Shown piece after piece: positions 1 through 12,100 of a stretch of 64,000 bases of DNA. A program made the position numbers and the translations under genes. This DNA comes from Branchiostoma lanceolatum (Eukaryota > Chordata > Leptocardii > Amphioxiformes > Branchiostomatidae). A model generated the notes under the pieces. It worked only from the letters and a program-made list of their open reading frames with translations. It ran no database searches and was not told where the DNA came from. The first letter of the stretch is position 1; every line of letters begins with the position of its first letter. The DNA is taken from the NCBI RefSeq assembly GCF_035083965.1, contig NC_089724.1, forward strand, positions 7,046,501 to 7,110,500, written 5' to 3'.

Positions 1-414
1 TTTGGGGTTCTCTGTTGATAGCGTGACTTTTGGAGAAAGTAAAAATATTCAACCCAAAACTTGGATAATTTTTGGAAGACAACTCTAAAGTATTTGGCGC
101 CCTGTTATCAGCATATATTTCTGGGAATCTCTTGGGCCTCTTTCTCATATAGTGGGCCTTTCAGCGTTAGATTTATGGGAACTTTAGATGCTGGTAAATT
201 TGTAGTTTTGTTTTATACAATTAATATTGCAATGTGACCTATTTAAATATATGTCACTTAGATGTTAGTTAGGTTTGTGTTAAACGATCTGTATCTAGCC
301 CCTCGGGGCACGAACATACAATAAAGGTCTTCAATATATCAATATCTATAAACCGAGCCATAGCTGTTAACTTGACATTCAAATTTATAGCCCTATCAAC
401 ATTGATAGAGCCAA

Positions 415-604
415 TGCAAGCTGCAAGCAAGAGAAGCCCGCCAACAGTTGCTGTGGCTAACCTTACCGTAGCCGCGGTGACTGTTGGATGGCTTCTTTTT
501 TACTTGCAGTCTTATTTTAGCCCTAACAACTGTTGTTAGGGCTACTGGATAAGACTGCAAGTACAAGAAGCCCTCCAACAGTCGCTGTGGCTAACCTAGC
601 CAAT
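415..604. repeat. Fold-back repeat centred near 530
   Basis: The sequence is close to a palindrome around CCCTAACAAC/TGTTGTTAGG. The arms share GACTGCAAGTA, AAGAAGCC and CCAACAGT blocks in opposite orientation. A further direct copy of the right arm (GCAAG..AGAAGCCCGCCAACAGT) lies at 415-463, so the element looks like a hairpin plus a third arm. It is probably a MITE derivative. Confidence 0.7.
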
Positions 605-662
605 GCTTTACTACTAGTGTATAACTTTGCATATATACTAATGGTAGGATAACAACCTACCA

Positions 663-783
663 GTAACAAAGGTTACAAATGAAGGCATTGTATTTGTCGT
701 ACAGTATTCAGCTGCATTAACTACATTTGTAAGTACATGTAGCTGAATACTGTAGAATGCCTTCATTTGTAACCTTTTGTTAC
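663..783. repeat. Hairpin MITE-like element
   Basis: The left arm (663-713) and right arm (about 741-783) are inverted copies sharing GGTTACAAATGAAGGCATT and ACAGTATTCAGCT. They are separated by a loop of about 27 bases. No coding potential. Confidence 0.75.
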
Positions 784-786
784 CCT

Positions 787-995
787 GGTAACCAGGGGTT
801 TTTCTAGAAAAATTAAACAAGAGGGAACACACACAGGCAAGGGAGCGAATTCGATGTATCTATGGAAGAATTGATCACTGAATGAAGGCTGTCTGCTGGG
901 GATTAAGCTAAAATCTTAATTCGACAAGGGGCGCTGGGCTGAAACAAGAGGGTGCGGCGCCCCTCTTTCCCAATTTAGATGAACCCCTGGTAACC
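787..995. repeat. Short element with 14-bp terminal inverted repeats
   Basis: GGTAACCAGGGGTT at 787-800 is matched by its exact reverse complement at 982-995. About 180 bases of unrelated sequence lie between. It is compatible with a small non-autonomous DNA transposon. The target-site duplication is unclear. Confidence 0.45.
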
Positions 996-1498
996 ATCCT
1001 CAAAAATATGTCTCAGCAAAAGTTGTGGCTGCCGAGTCCCTTTCATCCTCTCAGCAAGAGCTTCAGCAGCTGTAATATATACTACTGTATAATATAACAT
1101 ACTAGTACTGTAGGGATGGATTTCAGACTGAGCCTTTTCTGTGTGTGGCAACTGGCAAGGGTTGAACACAACAGAAGGACAGAAACTCATTCTCAAGGTT
1201 CGTGGTTGCATACAAAATATATAGAGCAATTGGATGAACAAGATGAGTTGCATGGAATGTTATGAGGACTGACAAAAGACAACAGATCCTGTCTGAAACA
1301 TCTGACCGTTAGCAAGTTTTAACCAGTTGCTTTAGTATTACAAATTACGGATTACAAATGTTATGAGGACTATATGGGATCATCATGATTGTAAGATGCA
1401 TATGAAGCCTTGGCCTAATGTTTGTTTGACTAGGCTAAATGATAATGATATATAATATCCTGTGGTTTAGGATCTATATGTTTGCCTGATCCCTAAAG

Positions 1499-1656
1499 AT
1501 GGCGCTGAGTCCAGGGCAGACTGTGGATGGCCTGGAGTCAGGCATCAAGCTCAACTTTCCAGAACAGCACGCCCAGCTGGCGAAGTGCCTCAACGCCCTC
1601 CGGGAGACAGGACGGTACTGCGACATCACAGTCAAAGTGCAGGACAAGAGCTTCAG
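1499..1656 (+). CDS. Gene A exon 1 (start of BTB domain)
   Basis: Encodes the start Met to SF in front of the BTB core, including QHAQLAKCLNALRETGRYC and DITVKVQDKSF. The donor is CTTCAG|GTTAGA, phase 2. Reading on into the intron soon meets a stop at 1750. An in-frame start further upstream is not evident. Confidence 0.8.
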
Positions 1657-4600
1657 GTTAGATTCAGGAATCATAAAACATTTCATTTGTCGTAATCTTT
1701 TCTTGTCAAGTCCACTTCAGATATTGCAAATCATGTACCACTGTATGTGAGATTTGACAGCTTATGAATAGAAATTGTTTCTGTTGACCAAGTCAAGAAA
1801 GATCTAGGAAAAAATAAAGAATGTACAATTTTGTGGGCTTATGTTAAATTTTCACTTGTTGCTATCACTGTCTGTGCTGCAATTGTGCTATCTCCGTAGA
1901 TAATTTCATCTGGTTGGTTAATCATCTCCACGTGATAGTTTTCACAGGTACTTGTAAGTTGTAATTATATATAACTTGTAAGGAACCATATTTTCATTCT
2001 CTATTCTTCAGTAGATAATTTTTTATTGTATGAAGGCAGCAGATATCGTATTTTGTCAAAACGTCTGTAGAGAAGTAATATATGGTTGCGTACCAAAGAA
2101 ACTATGTTGAATGATTAAAAGAATGAATTGTGTTATCTTTACATTCCTAACACCCTTGCACTTGCAGCTGTCACCGTGCCGTGCTGGCATGCCGCACCCC
2201 CCTGTTCCAGTGCCTGGGTGATGACCCCATCGTCCGTGTGGACTTCCTGAACCCTGCTGCCTTCTCAGCACTCCTGGACTACATGTACACATCAGGTAAG
2301 ATGCTTTCACACAGGCAAGCTTTGATTTTGAGGAATTTTGTAAATGTAATTATACGACAAGCAGCTAACAGGAGTCAATTATGGCCCTGGTACATGCAGG
2401 CCTACTGTACTGTTACATGCATGCAGAGCAGCGTTTCCACCAGACCGTGACTGAGACCATCCACTTGGGGAGGGCGGTACCGCGAAAATTAATTGACCTT
2501 ACCGTGAAAATTAATTGACCAAGAAAAATAACCGAATGTTGATTTTGTTTATTTTTCAAAATCTTTTTGTTACGAATAAGGCCGAGCTATAATACTGCTT
2601 CAATCGTCACAAAATGCGATCTATACAGCCAAACTGTGTAGGGGAATTCCCGCCAATGTGGTCACTTGAAATCTTGCCATCAACCAATCAGAATGCAGGT
2701 TTTATGACGCGAACCAATCAGCGCTTAGAACAGGCGGAAACGCTGATGCAAAGAATATAAACACTTGTATCCATTGTTTCAGCTGACAGTGACATACATG
2801 CACTATATTCAGACTCTGTACCCTTGCAAAATCAAATCTGATGAGTGATCATTTCAGTGATAGCTGTTTTCCATTGTTGTAACATTTACACCAAGAATAA
2901 AGGTACTACAATGTACATGCATGTAGTACTACGGCAGGGTTCTCAAAAGAAGGCAAACATTGCGCAGCACAAGTAACACGCGGAGTGCCAAAGACATGAC
3001 CACAGCAGGCTAGGATTCCCCTGGAATGTTAAAAATTCATAACCCAATGAGACACTATTTTGAAATACAGCATAGGGGTCCAGATCACATCATAGGGGGC
3101 CGGGCCCCTATGCACAGACTATACTACAGCACCTAAGAGGAAAATTTCAGTTCTTTTCGATAAGTCATCTTTTACATGAATTCTTTTTTTTTTAAATATT
3201 TGTCTATGCCATTCTACTGGAAATGAATAGCTGTACTTGAATGCTTGCTGTTATCTACAGAACTGACTGTGTCCAGTACCAGCTACAGCGATGAGGACCT
3301 GCTGGCTGCTGCTCAGGCCCTACGGCTCCGTCCTGTGGTGGAGTGGCTCACAGACTACCTCAAGGCTAAAGGAGCTGTAGACCAGGTATGGATAAAAAAT
3401 GTAGGATTAGCTTATTTGATGCTGAATAACTGCAAGCAATTCAGAATACATCTACATCTATACAATACACGGCAAAGCCCCGCTTTTCATCATGATATAA
3501 GTCTTAATAATGGTTGTTAAGGTCATGGCAAAAAGATTGTCACAATCTTACTTATATCATTAGCAGAGTACATGTACATGAACAGTATTTCAGTTTTGTT
3601 GTGTCAATAATTCTTCTCATATTTTGCTTTTCTTGCTATGCAGGTGCTTGAACATGAAGGAAACTTGCATAACACAGTACCGTCTTCGCTTTTGATGCCT
3701 TCCGCTACTGTTAACTTGACTTCCAACACAGTGAGCGCCCTCTTTCCAAGGAACCCTGGCTTGGCCTTTCTCAACAATGCCCCCTACAGTCCTCAAACGG
3801 AACTGCAGGCAGCCTCTACAAGTCTGGGGCAGAATCAGCCAATCGAGAGCCTCTTCTTTAAAAACATGGGGAAATCCAATGGAGTTGCCACGGTTACAAC
3901 TGAAGACGTGAGCAGTCCTGCACCTGCCAGGTGGGATCCCCAGCTGTCCACCTGTTACAGGTGCGGAGTGCACTTCCTCAGCAGCAAAGTCTTGAAGCAG
4001 CACCTGGCGGTGTGTGGGGGAGGGTCGGGAAAAGAGCCCAGCTGCATGCAAAACAGCATCGCAGACCCTCCTCGACAGAGGCCAGTGTTCGGCTGCTCCA
4101 GGTGTTCGCAGTACTTCGTAAGTGCCAAGACTCTCCAGATGCATCTTAAAGTGTGCAGCAAGCTTCGGGAGTACAAGTGTAGCCTGTGCCAACTCAGGTT
4201 TGTGAGTCAGCGGGCCCTGGACTTCCACACTAGAGACTGCTGGAAGTCTGTCCAGGAGTTCGAAAGCCCACAAGGCTCCAGAAGTACCAACATTAGAGGA
4301 AGCAACTCTAATAAGAAGAAGCCAAACGAAGTGGGCTCTTTTTCTCGCAAAGGGGGAAACGGGGAAAAGAATACAGCCCGTCTACAGGATACTTCCAAAC
4401 CACAGCAACAAGAGCGAAGCAGTGATGAAAGTGTTGTTGAGGTAGAAAACATGGAAGAGTCAGGCAGCCAAGAGGTTTTGATGTTGAATGCTAAGGACAT
4501 TGACATAAGCAAGCTGATAACAAGTAAGCAGTTCTGTTGTAGTAATTGCTGCGATATTTTCACAACTCCTCACAAACTACAGATCCACAAGCGAAAGTGT

Positions 4601-6881
4601 ATCAAATCTCCAGGCACTTCTACAGCTGACCAACAACAAAAGTGTGTGTGCGATAGATGTGCTCTGTCCTTTCCATCGATGAAGTCCTTGCAGAGGCATA
4701 TGCAGTCATGTAAGAAAAGTTTCCTGTTTGTCGATGTCAGAAATAAGGCAAACAAGTCAATAGTAAGTGACAAAGCAGCAGCCAGTAGTAGCAGAGAGGA
4801 ACAGCCCGTACAAGAAGCCACGGTGTCAGAAGAAGCCACTCCGAGTAAGCAAAGTGCTGGTACCGAGTCTCCAAAGCCAAACAAAACTTCAGGCACAGTC
4901 AGCTCCGTAACATCTGAAAAGAAGACAGAAGATGCTACAGCAAAACCAAGTGAAAAGGATTCCAAGCCTGTAAAGGAGAGCAGTGGAGATGATGTGGAGA
5001 AAAGCAGCAAGAAAGATCCTAGCCATACAAGGAGAGCGTCCAGTGGAGGTGGTAGTCCAGCCCTCACAATGTTGAGAAGCAGCCCAAGACACATGGGTCG
5101 AACGCTAAGAAGCAGTCCCAAGAAACCCCACATCTTGAGCAACCTTGCCAAGGGCAACCTAAGGATCAAGCTGATTAAAAAAGTGCACAAGACGGTTACT
5201 TCTCAGGCGGCTAAAAGTAGAAGAATTTCAGCAGCAACTAGTTCAAGCACAACAGTAAGCAGTGCTGGAAAAGCAAACACTACTCCCAAAGTGGCAGGAG
5301 AGAAAAGGGCAGCGGAAGACAGAAGTCCTAGTGCAGCAAAAAGGCTCAGCACAGGTCAAGGAACCATCTCTACTCCAAGTACAGCAAAGGAGGGCCCTCC
5401 AAACAGGTTCAAAACTGGGAAGGGCTCCACCACGGGGCACAAGAACACAGCTCAAGTATCAGGGAAGCAGAGACAGTCCAGTCCTGCCGCCAGCACAAAC
5501 ACCATGCCGAAACCAAGACCCCGGGTTGTTCTAAGAAGAGTTGACACAGCCATAGGGACCCCAGAAGGCAGCAACACTATCTCAGCCAACATAGACACTG
5601 TTATAAAGTTAGAACCTGAAGATGACTCAGACCAAGGGGAAGTTTCAAGGAGCCCACAGCAGCCGAGTGGAAGGAACTTTGGTTCTCCTGAAACCAGCCT
5701 GTTCTCTGCACAGTACCACTGCGGCAACTGTGGCCTTAGCTTCGGCCAGAGAAAGGCCATGCAGGAACATGAATTCAAATGCAAACAGGTAAGGGTAAGA
5801 CGTGTGTGACTGCATGTAAATGTTCTTAAGTTTAAGACTGCGTGTTCGTGGCAATGTCGAGAGGAATGTGTAGCATAGAACATATCATGTTCACTCAATC
5901 TTGGACTCAATATCGGGTTTAAGGGCAGACTGTATTTTACTATGGTCAAATGAAGCAGAAGATGAAACCTTGCAAATCTAACAAATGATGTTATTCATTT
6001 CTGTTCCTGTGTCTTCCGTAAGTGGTTTAGAGTTGCTTGTGCAATAGCTGCTAGCTGTGGAAGCATGCCTTAAACAACACTTTTTATTTTTTAAGTCACA
6101 GATTCTAATTTCCAATCATTTAAGTCCCCCACAAAAATCACGTAATGTTTCGTACTTGTATTTTTACCCCAAAACCTGATTCTAGTTGACTGCCATTTAT
6201 CTAATAATAGAAATAGTTTTGTAGGTGGAAGTAAAAGAAAAGGCAATTTTTCTCCAGGCTTTTGAGGAGGCATACTGCCAACAGCTCAGCAAGGCTGCTA
6301 AGTCGCACTGCTGCCAGAACTGTCTGAAGCTTTTCTCCTCTGACAGCAGTCTTAGGGCGCATCGCGAGGAATGTCAGGGAAACTCCGTGCTATACCGTTG
6401 CAAGATCTGCTGGGAAGACACCGACCAACCCAAGGCTCACCTGGAGAAACACTGGCGATGGAACCGACCTACGGAACTCCGAAACAACCCCTGTCTAAGC
6501 ATCGAATCCGACCTACCTCTGATCAAGTCTTTGTACATGTCAGTAGTGAAGCCGAACGAGAAATGGCCATGCAGCCTGTGTGAGAACGAAAAGGGAAGTG
6601 ACAGAAGAAGGTCAGTTGTGATGTTCAAGGACAGGTTGCGTCTGTGGTCGCATCAGGCGTCCTCGCACAGAGTCGTGTGGAGAAACCTGACATGCCCGGT
6701 GTGCACGGGGTCGTTTAAGTTTAACCAGAGGATAGAGTACCTACGCCACATGTTTGCTAATCACGTAAAACTGAAGAAGGCTGAGAAGACGTTTCATTGT
6801 CAGGTCTGTGGAAAGTCGTTCCACGACAGGGGCCTGTTGGAACTTCATCTGTTCAAACATGGCAGAAAGACAGCAAAATAG
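1499..6881 (+). CDS. Gene A: BTB-domain protein with C2HC and C2H2 zinc fingers (5 exons)
   Basis: Predicted exons are 1499-1656, 2168-2295, 3261-3385, 3644-5788 and 6258-6881, giving about 1059 residues. All introns are GT-AG and phases match (2, 1, 0, 0). The start ATG has A at -3 and G at +4. Residues about 20-135 form a BTB/POZ domain (YCDITVKV, then HRAVLAC and LLDYMYTS), which in this family mediates dimerisation and co-repressor contact. Six fingers of spacing C-x2-C-x12-H-x3-C follow at about residues 241-261, 288-308, 316-336, 436-456, 473-493 and 830-850. A Ser/Lys-rich low-complexity region separates fingers 5 and 6. A negatively charged SUMO-type motif (VIKLEPEDD) lies near residue 790. 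The last exon adds five more fingers. It is most likely a nuclear DNA-binding regulator. I cannot name an orthologue. Confidence 0.85.
2168..2295 (+). CDS. Gene A exon 2 (BTB core)
   Basis: The acceptor is CTTGCAG at 2167. The split codon AG+C restores SCHRAVLACRTPLF, the conserved BTB helix. The exon then reads VDFLNPAAFSALLDYMYTS and ends at ATCAG|GTAAGA, phase 1. Confidence 0.85.
2681..2761 (+). promoter_or_regulatory. Candidate internal promoter: two CCAAT boxes and a TATA box in intron 2
   Basis: Two AACCAATCAG boxes (about 2682-2690 and 2712-2720) lie 30 bases apart. A TATAAA at 2756-2761 follows at the usual distance. The spacing resembles NF-Y/TATA promoters. A transcript starting near 2785 would include exons 3-5 but not the BTB core. 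This is inference from motif layout only, and the motifs could belong to a repeat. Confidence 0.35.
3261..3385 (+). CDS. Gene A exon 3 (C-terminal BTB helices)
   Basis: The acceptor is ATCTACAG. It encodes ELTVSSTSYSDEDLLAAAQ and then LRLRPVVEWLTDYL, typical of the last BTB helices. The donor is GACCAG|GTATGG, phase 0. Confidence 0.85.
3644..5788 (+). CDS. Gene A exon 4 (six C2HC fingers and basic Ser-rich linker)
   Basis: A single 2145-nt exon between CTATGCAG and AACAG|GTAAGG, phase 0 at both ends. It carries the six C-x2-C-x12-H-x3-C fingers (for example CYRC...HLAVC). A lysine/serine-rich linker with RSSPKK-type motifs suggests nuclear localisation and disorder. The VIKLEPEDD SUMO-type site sits just before finger 6. 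Reading through the donor adds only VRVRRV before a stop. Confidence 0.9.
6258..6881 (+). CDS. Gene A terminal exon (five zinc fingers)
   Basis: The acceptor TTTCTCCAG at 6257 was chosen because the paralogous exon at 12121 has the same border. An in-frame alternative acceptor exists at 6224. The exon encodes a C2HC finger (CCQNC..HREEC), a C2H2 finger with a short loop (CKICWEDTD..HLEKH), two longer Cys/His modules, a classical C2H2 finger (FHCQVCGKSF..HLFKH) and a TAG stop. Confidence 0.85.
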   Translation, partial: AFEEAYCQQLSKAAKSHCCQNCLKLFSSDSSLRAHREECQGNSVLYRCKICWEDTDQPKAHLEKHWRWNRPTELRNNPCLSIESDLPLIKSLYMSVVKPNEKWPCSLCENEKGSDRRRSVVMFKDRLRLWSHQASSHRVVWRNLTCPVCTGSFKFNQRIEYLRHMFANHVKLKKAEKTFHCQVCGKSFHDRGLLELHLFKHGRKTAK

Positions 6882-6959
6882 ATCACTGTATGTTACTTCT
6901 CAGGCTCTTAGGTAGTAAATTACACTTTGCACAGGATATAATCCATTATGTTGATGAAG

Positions 6960-7062
6960 GTTAGACATCCAGGTAATAAGATACACCAAATAGCAGTTAC
7001 TTAAACAACTGGATTGCAAAAATCATTATCCAGTTGCTTGAGTAACTGCTATTTGGCGATAC
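6960..7062 (+). repeat. Hairpin MITE, family also present at 41413
   Basis: Left arm CCAAATAGCAGTTACTTAA (from 6986) pairs with the right arm ending at 7056 (AGTAACTGCTATTTGG). The leader TTAGACATCCAGGTAATAAG is repeated, inverted, beside the hairpin at 41413-41506, so these are two copies of one family. Confidence 0.75.
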
Positions 7063-7926
7063 AATTAATTCTTTGGAGAATGCAGACCACTCTGTCTTCA
7101 GCCTAACTGGCACGAAGGCAAAGAATTGGATAATACAACATGCATGTTTACACTTGTCTGTAAGTCAGAGCATAACAGTATTTCCAAATAGTATTTCATA
7201 AGGAAATATGGTACTGCCTACAGGTCTTTGTTTCTTATCAAGAATATTATTTTACTATTTCCACAATATCATTTTTCTAGGGCACTATTTTCATAATACA
7301 TGATTAATCAATGAGCAGGTTACTATTGAGTAATGTATGTACATGAAGATTTTGAGATCATAATGTTATTGTCCCATTTTCTGAGAGAACCCTTATGAAT
7401 AATCTCATATCTGTGTAGTTGCAACTATGGAATATTCTTAGTTTAAATAGCTTATCAACATATCTTTAGTAGTAAGTTGTCAGTATCCTAAACTATAGTA
7501 TGGTAGGTTTTCTTGCTCTCTTTTTAAGATTACTGTATCTTAGGTTAGTTTTTCTCCTATATGTTTTACTGGCATTATTTCCTTTTAAATTATACTTGTT
7601 TAGTGTGTAGTTAATTTATAAATCTCCAGTTTAGTAGCATGTATTACATGAAGTTTGAACAGGTTGAGCATAGAATCAACTGTATAGTAAGTAAGAGTCA
7701 GTAAAAAGTAGTTGGTAGATGGTGCTTTCGTATATTTGTACAGTAAAACATCAGTGACGAACTGTTGATTAAAAAAAAACTGTGGAAGGTTTGTTAACAG
7801 TTGTGATGTTATGGATATGTAACATTAAGCATAACATAGTATATATTTGTGTGTGTATACTAGTAGAAGTAACTTGAAAAGTAAAAAAAAACTTTTTCAT
7901 TGCACTTTAGCATTAGTATTTTTGTT

Positions 7927-7932
7927 AATAAA
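7927..7932 (+). terminator. Probable poly(A) signal of gene A
   Basis: AATAAA about 1.05 kb after the gene A stop codon, followed by T- and GT-containing sequence. It is the first perfect AATAAA I see downstream in this orientation. Confidence 0.5.
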
Positions 7933-8470
7933 CATGTAAGAGTTTAGTACTTGGCCTCGATCATTCCTCAGTTGAATTCCTTATAGTGAATATGCATATA
8001 CACATTATTTATTGAATAGATGATTCTCAAGTCTATTCCCTGGACATTTTCACATAGACATTTATACCAGTCATTCTAATAATTTTTAAGCACTATTTTT
8101 AATGCCCTTTACATCTCAGTGGATATACATTTGTAACCCATACACTCTACCTTCCCTTTCTTTTGAAGGGGTTTGAAAAGGTTTTGTCTATTCTTATTAC
8201 TACGTTTTACTTACGTATTTCTAAAAAATTTAACTAATTTTTGTGATCGCTGAAGGTTATTTTTCTGAAATTTAGAACAAAAGGGAGTCAGGGACTTCAT
8301 CCCCAATGAGAGAATATGTAGACAGCAGCTGCAGACTTCAATTCCTAACGCAGATATTTCAGTGCTGCAACACAGACAAGCTAAAATGAATAGTAGTAGG
8401 CTCTCCTCCTAAGGCGTCGCCAATACTTCATCCCCTGCAGGAAACAGTTCTCGCGTTCTTTGGTGAGAGT

Positions 8471-8516
8471 TCGCGAGAGTTGAGATTGACCTATGCGTCG
8501 TTCAAGTACTTCCGGT
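8471..8516 (+). promoter_or_regulatory. CpG-type core promoter elements of gene B
   Basis: TCGCGAGAG (8471-8479) resembles the TCTCGCGAGA promoter motif and ACTTCCGGT (8508-8516) is a consensus ETS/GABP site in reverse. Both are common in TATA-less animal promoters. They lie 165-210 bases before the gene B start codon, which supports gene B as an independent unit rather than only an alternative exon of gene A. Confidence 0.5.
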
Positions 8517-8680
8517 TCACCTGCATCATCTTTGGACCTAAACGTGACAACAAGTGTAGCTTTATCTCGTCTTTATTTACGCTTAGTGACAACTCAGGAG
8601 AAGTACAACTGCAGTGAGCTGCAGAAAAATCTCAGAGAAGAGCTACAAAGTCCACATAGAGAAAAGCAGTCAGCAGAACC

Positions 8681-9148
8681 ATGCGGACGAAAAGAAAGTA
8701 TCGCGGGCAACAAAGGAAGCTTGTAGAGCTTGCCGAAACTCTAGAAGAGGATCTAGAATCGTCCGAACCTGCTTCTGACAACTCCTCCGATTTTTCCAAG
8801 GCTAGAGTGCAGAAACGCAAGGCAGAAACAACTACAGAAGATGCCGATAGCTCCCCTTCCTCTTCCAGTAAGGCCAAAATGCCTAAACACGACATAGAGC
8901 TAGAGCTGGACTGCGAATCCGACTCGGGGCCCGAAACGGGTCCACCTGTAGAAGATGATGAGGACACCACAGCTGAAGACGCACCTGCTGCACCTGCAGA
9001 TGAACTGATCGGAAGGACTTCAGTCAAAGAGCCCGAAACAGATCTAGCGAAGACCATCGAGGCTGCGGAGGCGTACCGAGCTGCTGTAAGGGCGGAGATG
9101 CAGAGGACTCGAGCCGAGGGGAAACCGGAGGAGACTGACAAAGCAATT
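8681..9148 (+). CDS. Gene B exon 1 (basic then acidic, disordered)
   Basis: An ATG with A at -3 opens a 156-codon frame ending at GCAATT|GTAAGA, phase 0. Composition is dominated by S, E, D, A and K. No known fold is recognised. Confidence 0.65.
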
Positions 9149-12100
9149 GTAAGAATATGATTGTTGTTGTTGTTGTTTTCTTCTAAAACATAACGTTTTT
9201 ATCTTATCTGAAATGAATGAATCATTTTTTATTAGCTATGGAGTTATTCCAATAATAAAAAAAATGTATTTTTCTTTAACTTGTCAATCACTGTAACAAA
9301 ATAAACTGCCCCCATTGACTTTTTAAATTGAAAAATTGAAAAAGCAATTAAACTTCAAAGAATAAACCCAGGGCTACCCTTATTTGAGGTAGTAATTAAG
9401 AATCTTTTATGGTTAGTAAGATAATTTCCTGAATGATGCTTACGCCTTACCACTTTCACAGTATCTCCGTCCATGTGTCACTAGATCCATGCTACCTACT
9501 AGTACATGTACTAATTTAAGACAATATGGCAGAAACAAATTAGAATGACTTGAATCACCGGACCATAGTGATACCATTTCACAAGACAAAGTCAGAAAAC
9601 TGGACACTTCAGGACTACTTTATGACAGGTATAAATTTAAAGGAGGCCATGTACATCAGGGCACTCCAGCTATCACTCAACAGAGACAGTGGGCGTTATT
9701 AACTTCCTGGCACATTTGACCAATTGCTGACGTCACATATCCGCAAAGGCACATGTCAATAAGATGTCTGTAACTCTCTTCAGTTTACGTTCAGAAGTGA
9801 TTGGTCATTACTCTCATCTCCCAAATAAACATACCCCCCGGAATAAACATACCCCCCAGACAAATTTTCAAAATCTAATAAACGTACCCCCCGGAATAAA
9901 CATACCCCCCGGAAAATTAACCAAATTTACAGATAAACTGTGTCCGAGGGAAAGAAGATGATAAGGTAGATGTAGGCTCTCTTTATTCATTTATGCCTGT
10001 CTGAGGACCATACCAGTAAAGTGTATAAATATTGAACAGAATAACTGCACACGTCTTGTTCATCTTCTTGCTTGCCACTTCAAAAAAATATAGTAGTAAT
10101 GTTGAAAAATTGGGCATAGGTTCTCCGCTATGAACCCTAACCGGGCCCGGCCAACGGTGCTTTCAAATTCAACAAGTGAAAATATACATAATACATGCAT
10201 TTTCTACTTGGAACTTGAAGCAAGTGATCAAGGAAAATTGTTGTAACGTTATATACTGACATAAAATCAAAACACGACAAGTAGTCGCCCAACTGCTCAG
10301 TTCACTTGGATGGGCAACACTTTCAAAGTCTACTCTTTGTTTTTAAACAAATGTATCAACATTTAGAACATGAACAGAAGATTTCAATATCCTGCATATA
10401 TGGTCATCACAGGTAAGTTATTACTTATTTGTAAAAGCCATAGAGAAAAGGAACTATGACATGTATATGATGTAACTTTTTATCTTTCCCTACTTGCCTT
10501 TTATCTAGTTATATGCATTGCATATAGAAATATAGATTTGTAAACATTACGATTTGTAAACATTACATGCCACAAATTATTGTGTTGTGTCAAGGACATT
10601 ATCATATTATATCAAAGACAATATTATATAATGTTCTGGTTTTTGTTGTTGCAATCCAAATGATTTAAAATCCACAAATCACCCTTGTATGTAGCATAAA
10701 ACATTAATTTTGAGAAACTAAATTGTCAACAAATTTGTGAGAAACCTCAGGCCTTTTCCAATGTTGCCACAAAGCACAAGGTTCTCATGTTACACATGAA
10801 AAGTTGAGCTAGACACAGCGGCGCCGCAGACAGAAAGGGGCGGGGCTAACAGAAAGTTTCACCCATATTCCTAGAAAGCTCTGGTATTCTTTCTGTAGAG
10901 GGGTGACCTTTTCTAAAGTATTTCTAAGTGATAATAACGGTGACTAGATTGCAATTCATTTTTATATATAGACTTTGATATTAAAATTCTCTTTGTAACA
11001 ATGCAAAACACATTTCTGACCAAGGCAAAGGAGTTTTATTTGTACATAAAAAAGAGTTGTTTCCCCTTCTTCGAAGTGAGCTCTTCCATGACAAAACGTT
11101 CCCACGGCCAGAGTCACTGACGTCCAATGCGTTACTCACTTTACTAATACTGTGGCGATTCTCCAAGCGCTAAATTTCCATGTTTGTGGTAGGATTGAAA
11201 TGTTTAGATATATATTGAAAGTAATTACGCAGTTTTTTATGCTAAGACACTGTTTTTTTGTGGTGGTGTTTTTATATTTTCATTTTGGGAAGGACTGTAT
11301 CTCACGTGAGTAGAGAAATTTACATGCGTTAAACGTACTTGAAACACTTTGCGCTACTGGCATGTATATTTTTTTTCTGATCAGCGTGCTTTAGTTAACG
11401 ATGTAAACAGAGACTGTCAAAGTTGTTTATACAAAAATAATTGCATTTCAAAACGTCAGTGTGGCGTCTTATTTTCTCCCAATAACAACGTTGACTTTGT
11501 AGTGTCATAGAGATCTACCGATACGTTACGAGTTACGCCGGGATTTCACAAAGGTCGGGTCTTAGCGGCCGGGAAATCAACGCCGCTTGGCCGGAAAAAA
11601 ATGAATTATGAGCAAAGATGCCGGGGAAATATGGGCAGGAAAACCCAAACTTTCAATTTCAATGGGATCCCTGGTTAGCAAAACTCTGATTTTCAAAAAA
11701 ATAATAAACGTACCGTCCTAAATAAGAACGTACTGGGTGGACTTTGAGGCTGAAAAAAATAAACGTACCTGTACGTTTATTTGGGAGATGAGAGTATTGA
11801 TCCTGAAGAAGGCGACAGTGGTCGTCAAAAATTTCATCCTGTAGTCTGTAGAGTACCTTAGTGTTGGAAGAAAGTTTAGCATTGCGTTTATTCATTTTAT
11901 TTATTTTTTTTTACTGTAGAAAAAGTACAGCCAGGGCTACCCAACTAGCTAGCCAAAGGCTATTACAATTACTAGTAGGGTTAGCCCTGGTAACTGAACA
12001 ATATTCAAAATTTTATACAAACTTTCACAAAGCAAACTTTCACAAATATGTTTACAACTAAAATATGATTACTACCAACACAGATGAGCTTCCATGATAA

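Larger units (their letters stand above)
1..1498. other. Non-coding sequence upstream of gene A, rich in fold-back repeats
   Basis: I see no coding exon here. The stretch contains three separate inverted-repeat structures (listed individually) and AT-rich unique sequence. The 5' UTR and promoter of gene A must lie in or beyond it, but no TATA box or clear initiator stands out near 1499. Confidence 0.5.
6882..8460 (+). other. 3' UTR of gene A and AT-rich spacer
   Basis: No coding exon is visible. The stretch holds a hairpin MITE at 6960-7062 and a plausible poly(A) signal at 7927. From about 8300 the base composition becomes richer in G+C toward the promoter of gene B. Confidence 0.55.
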
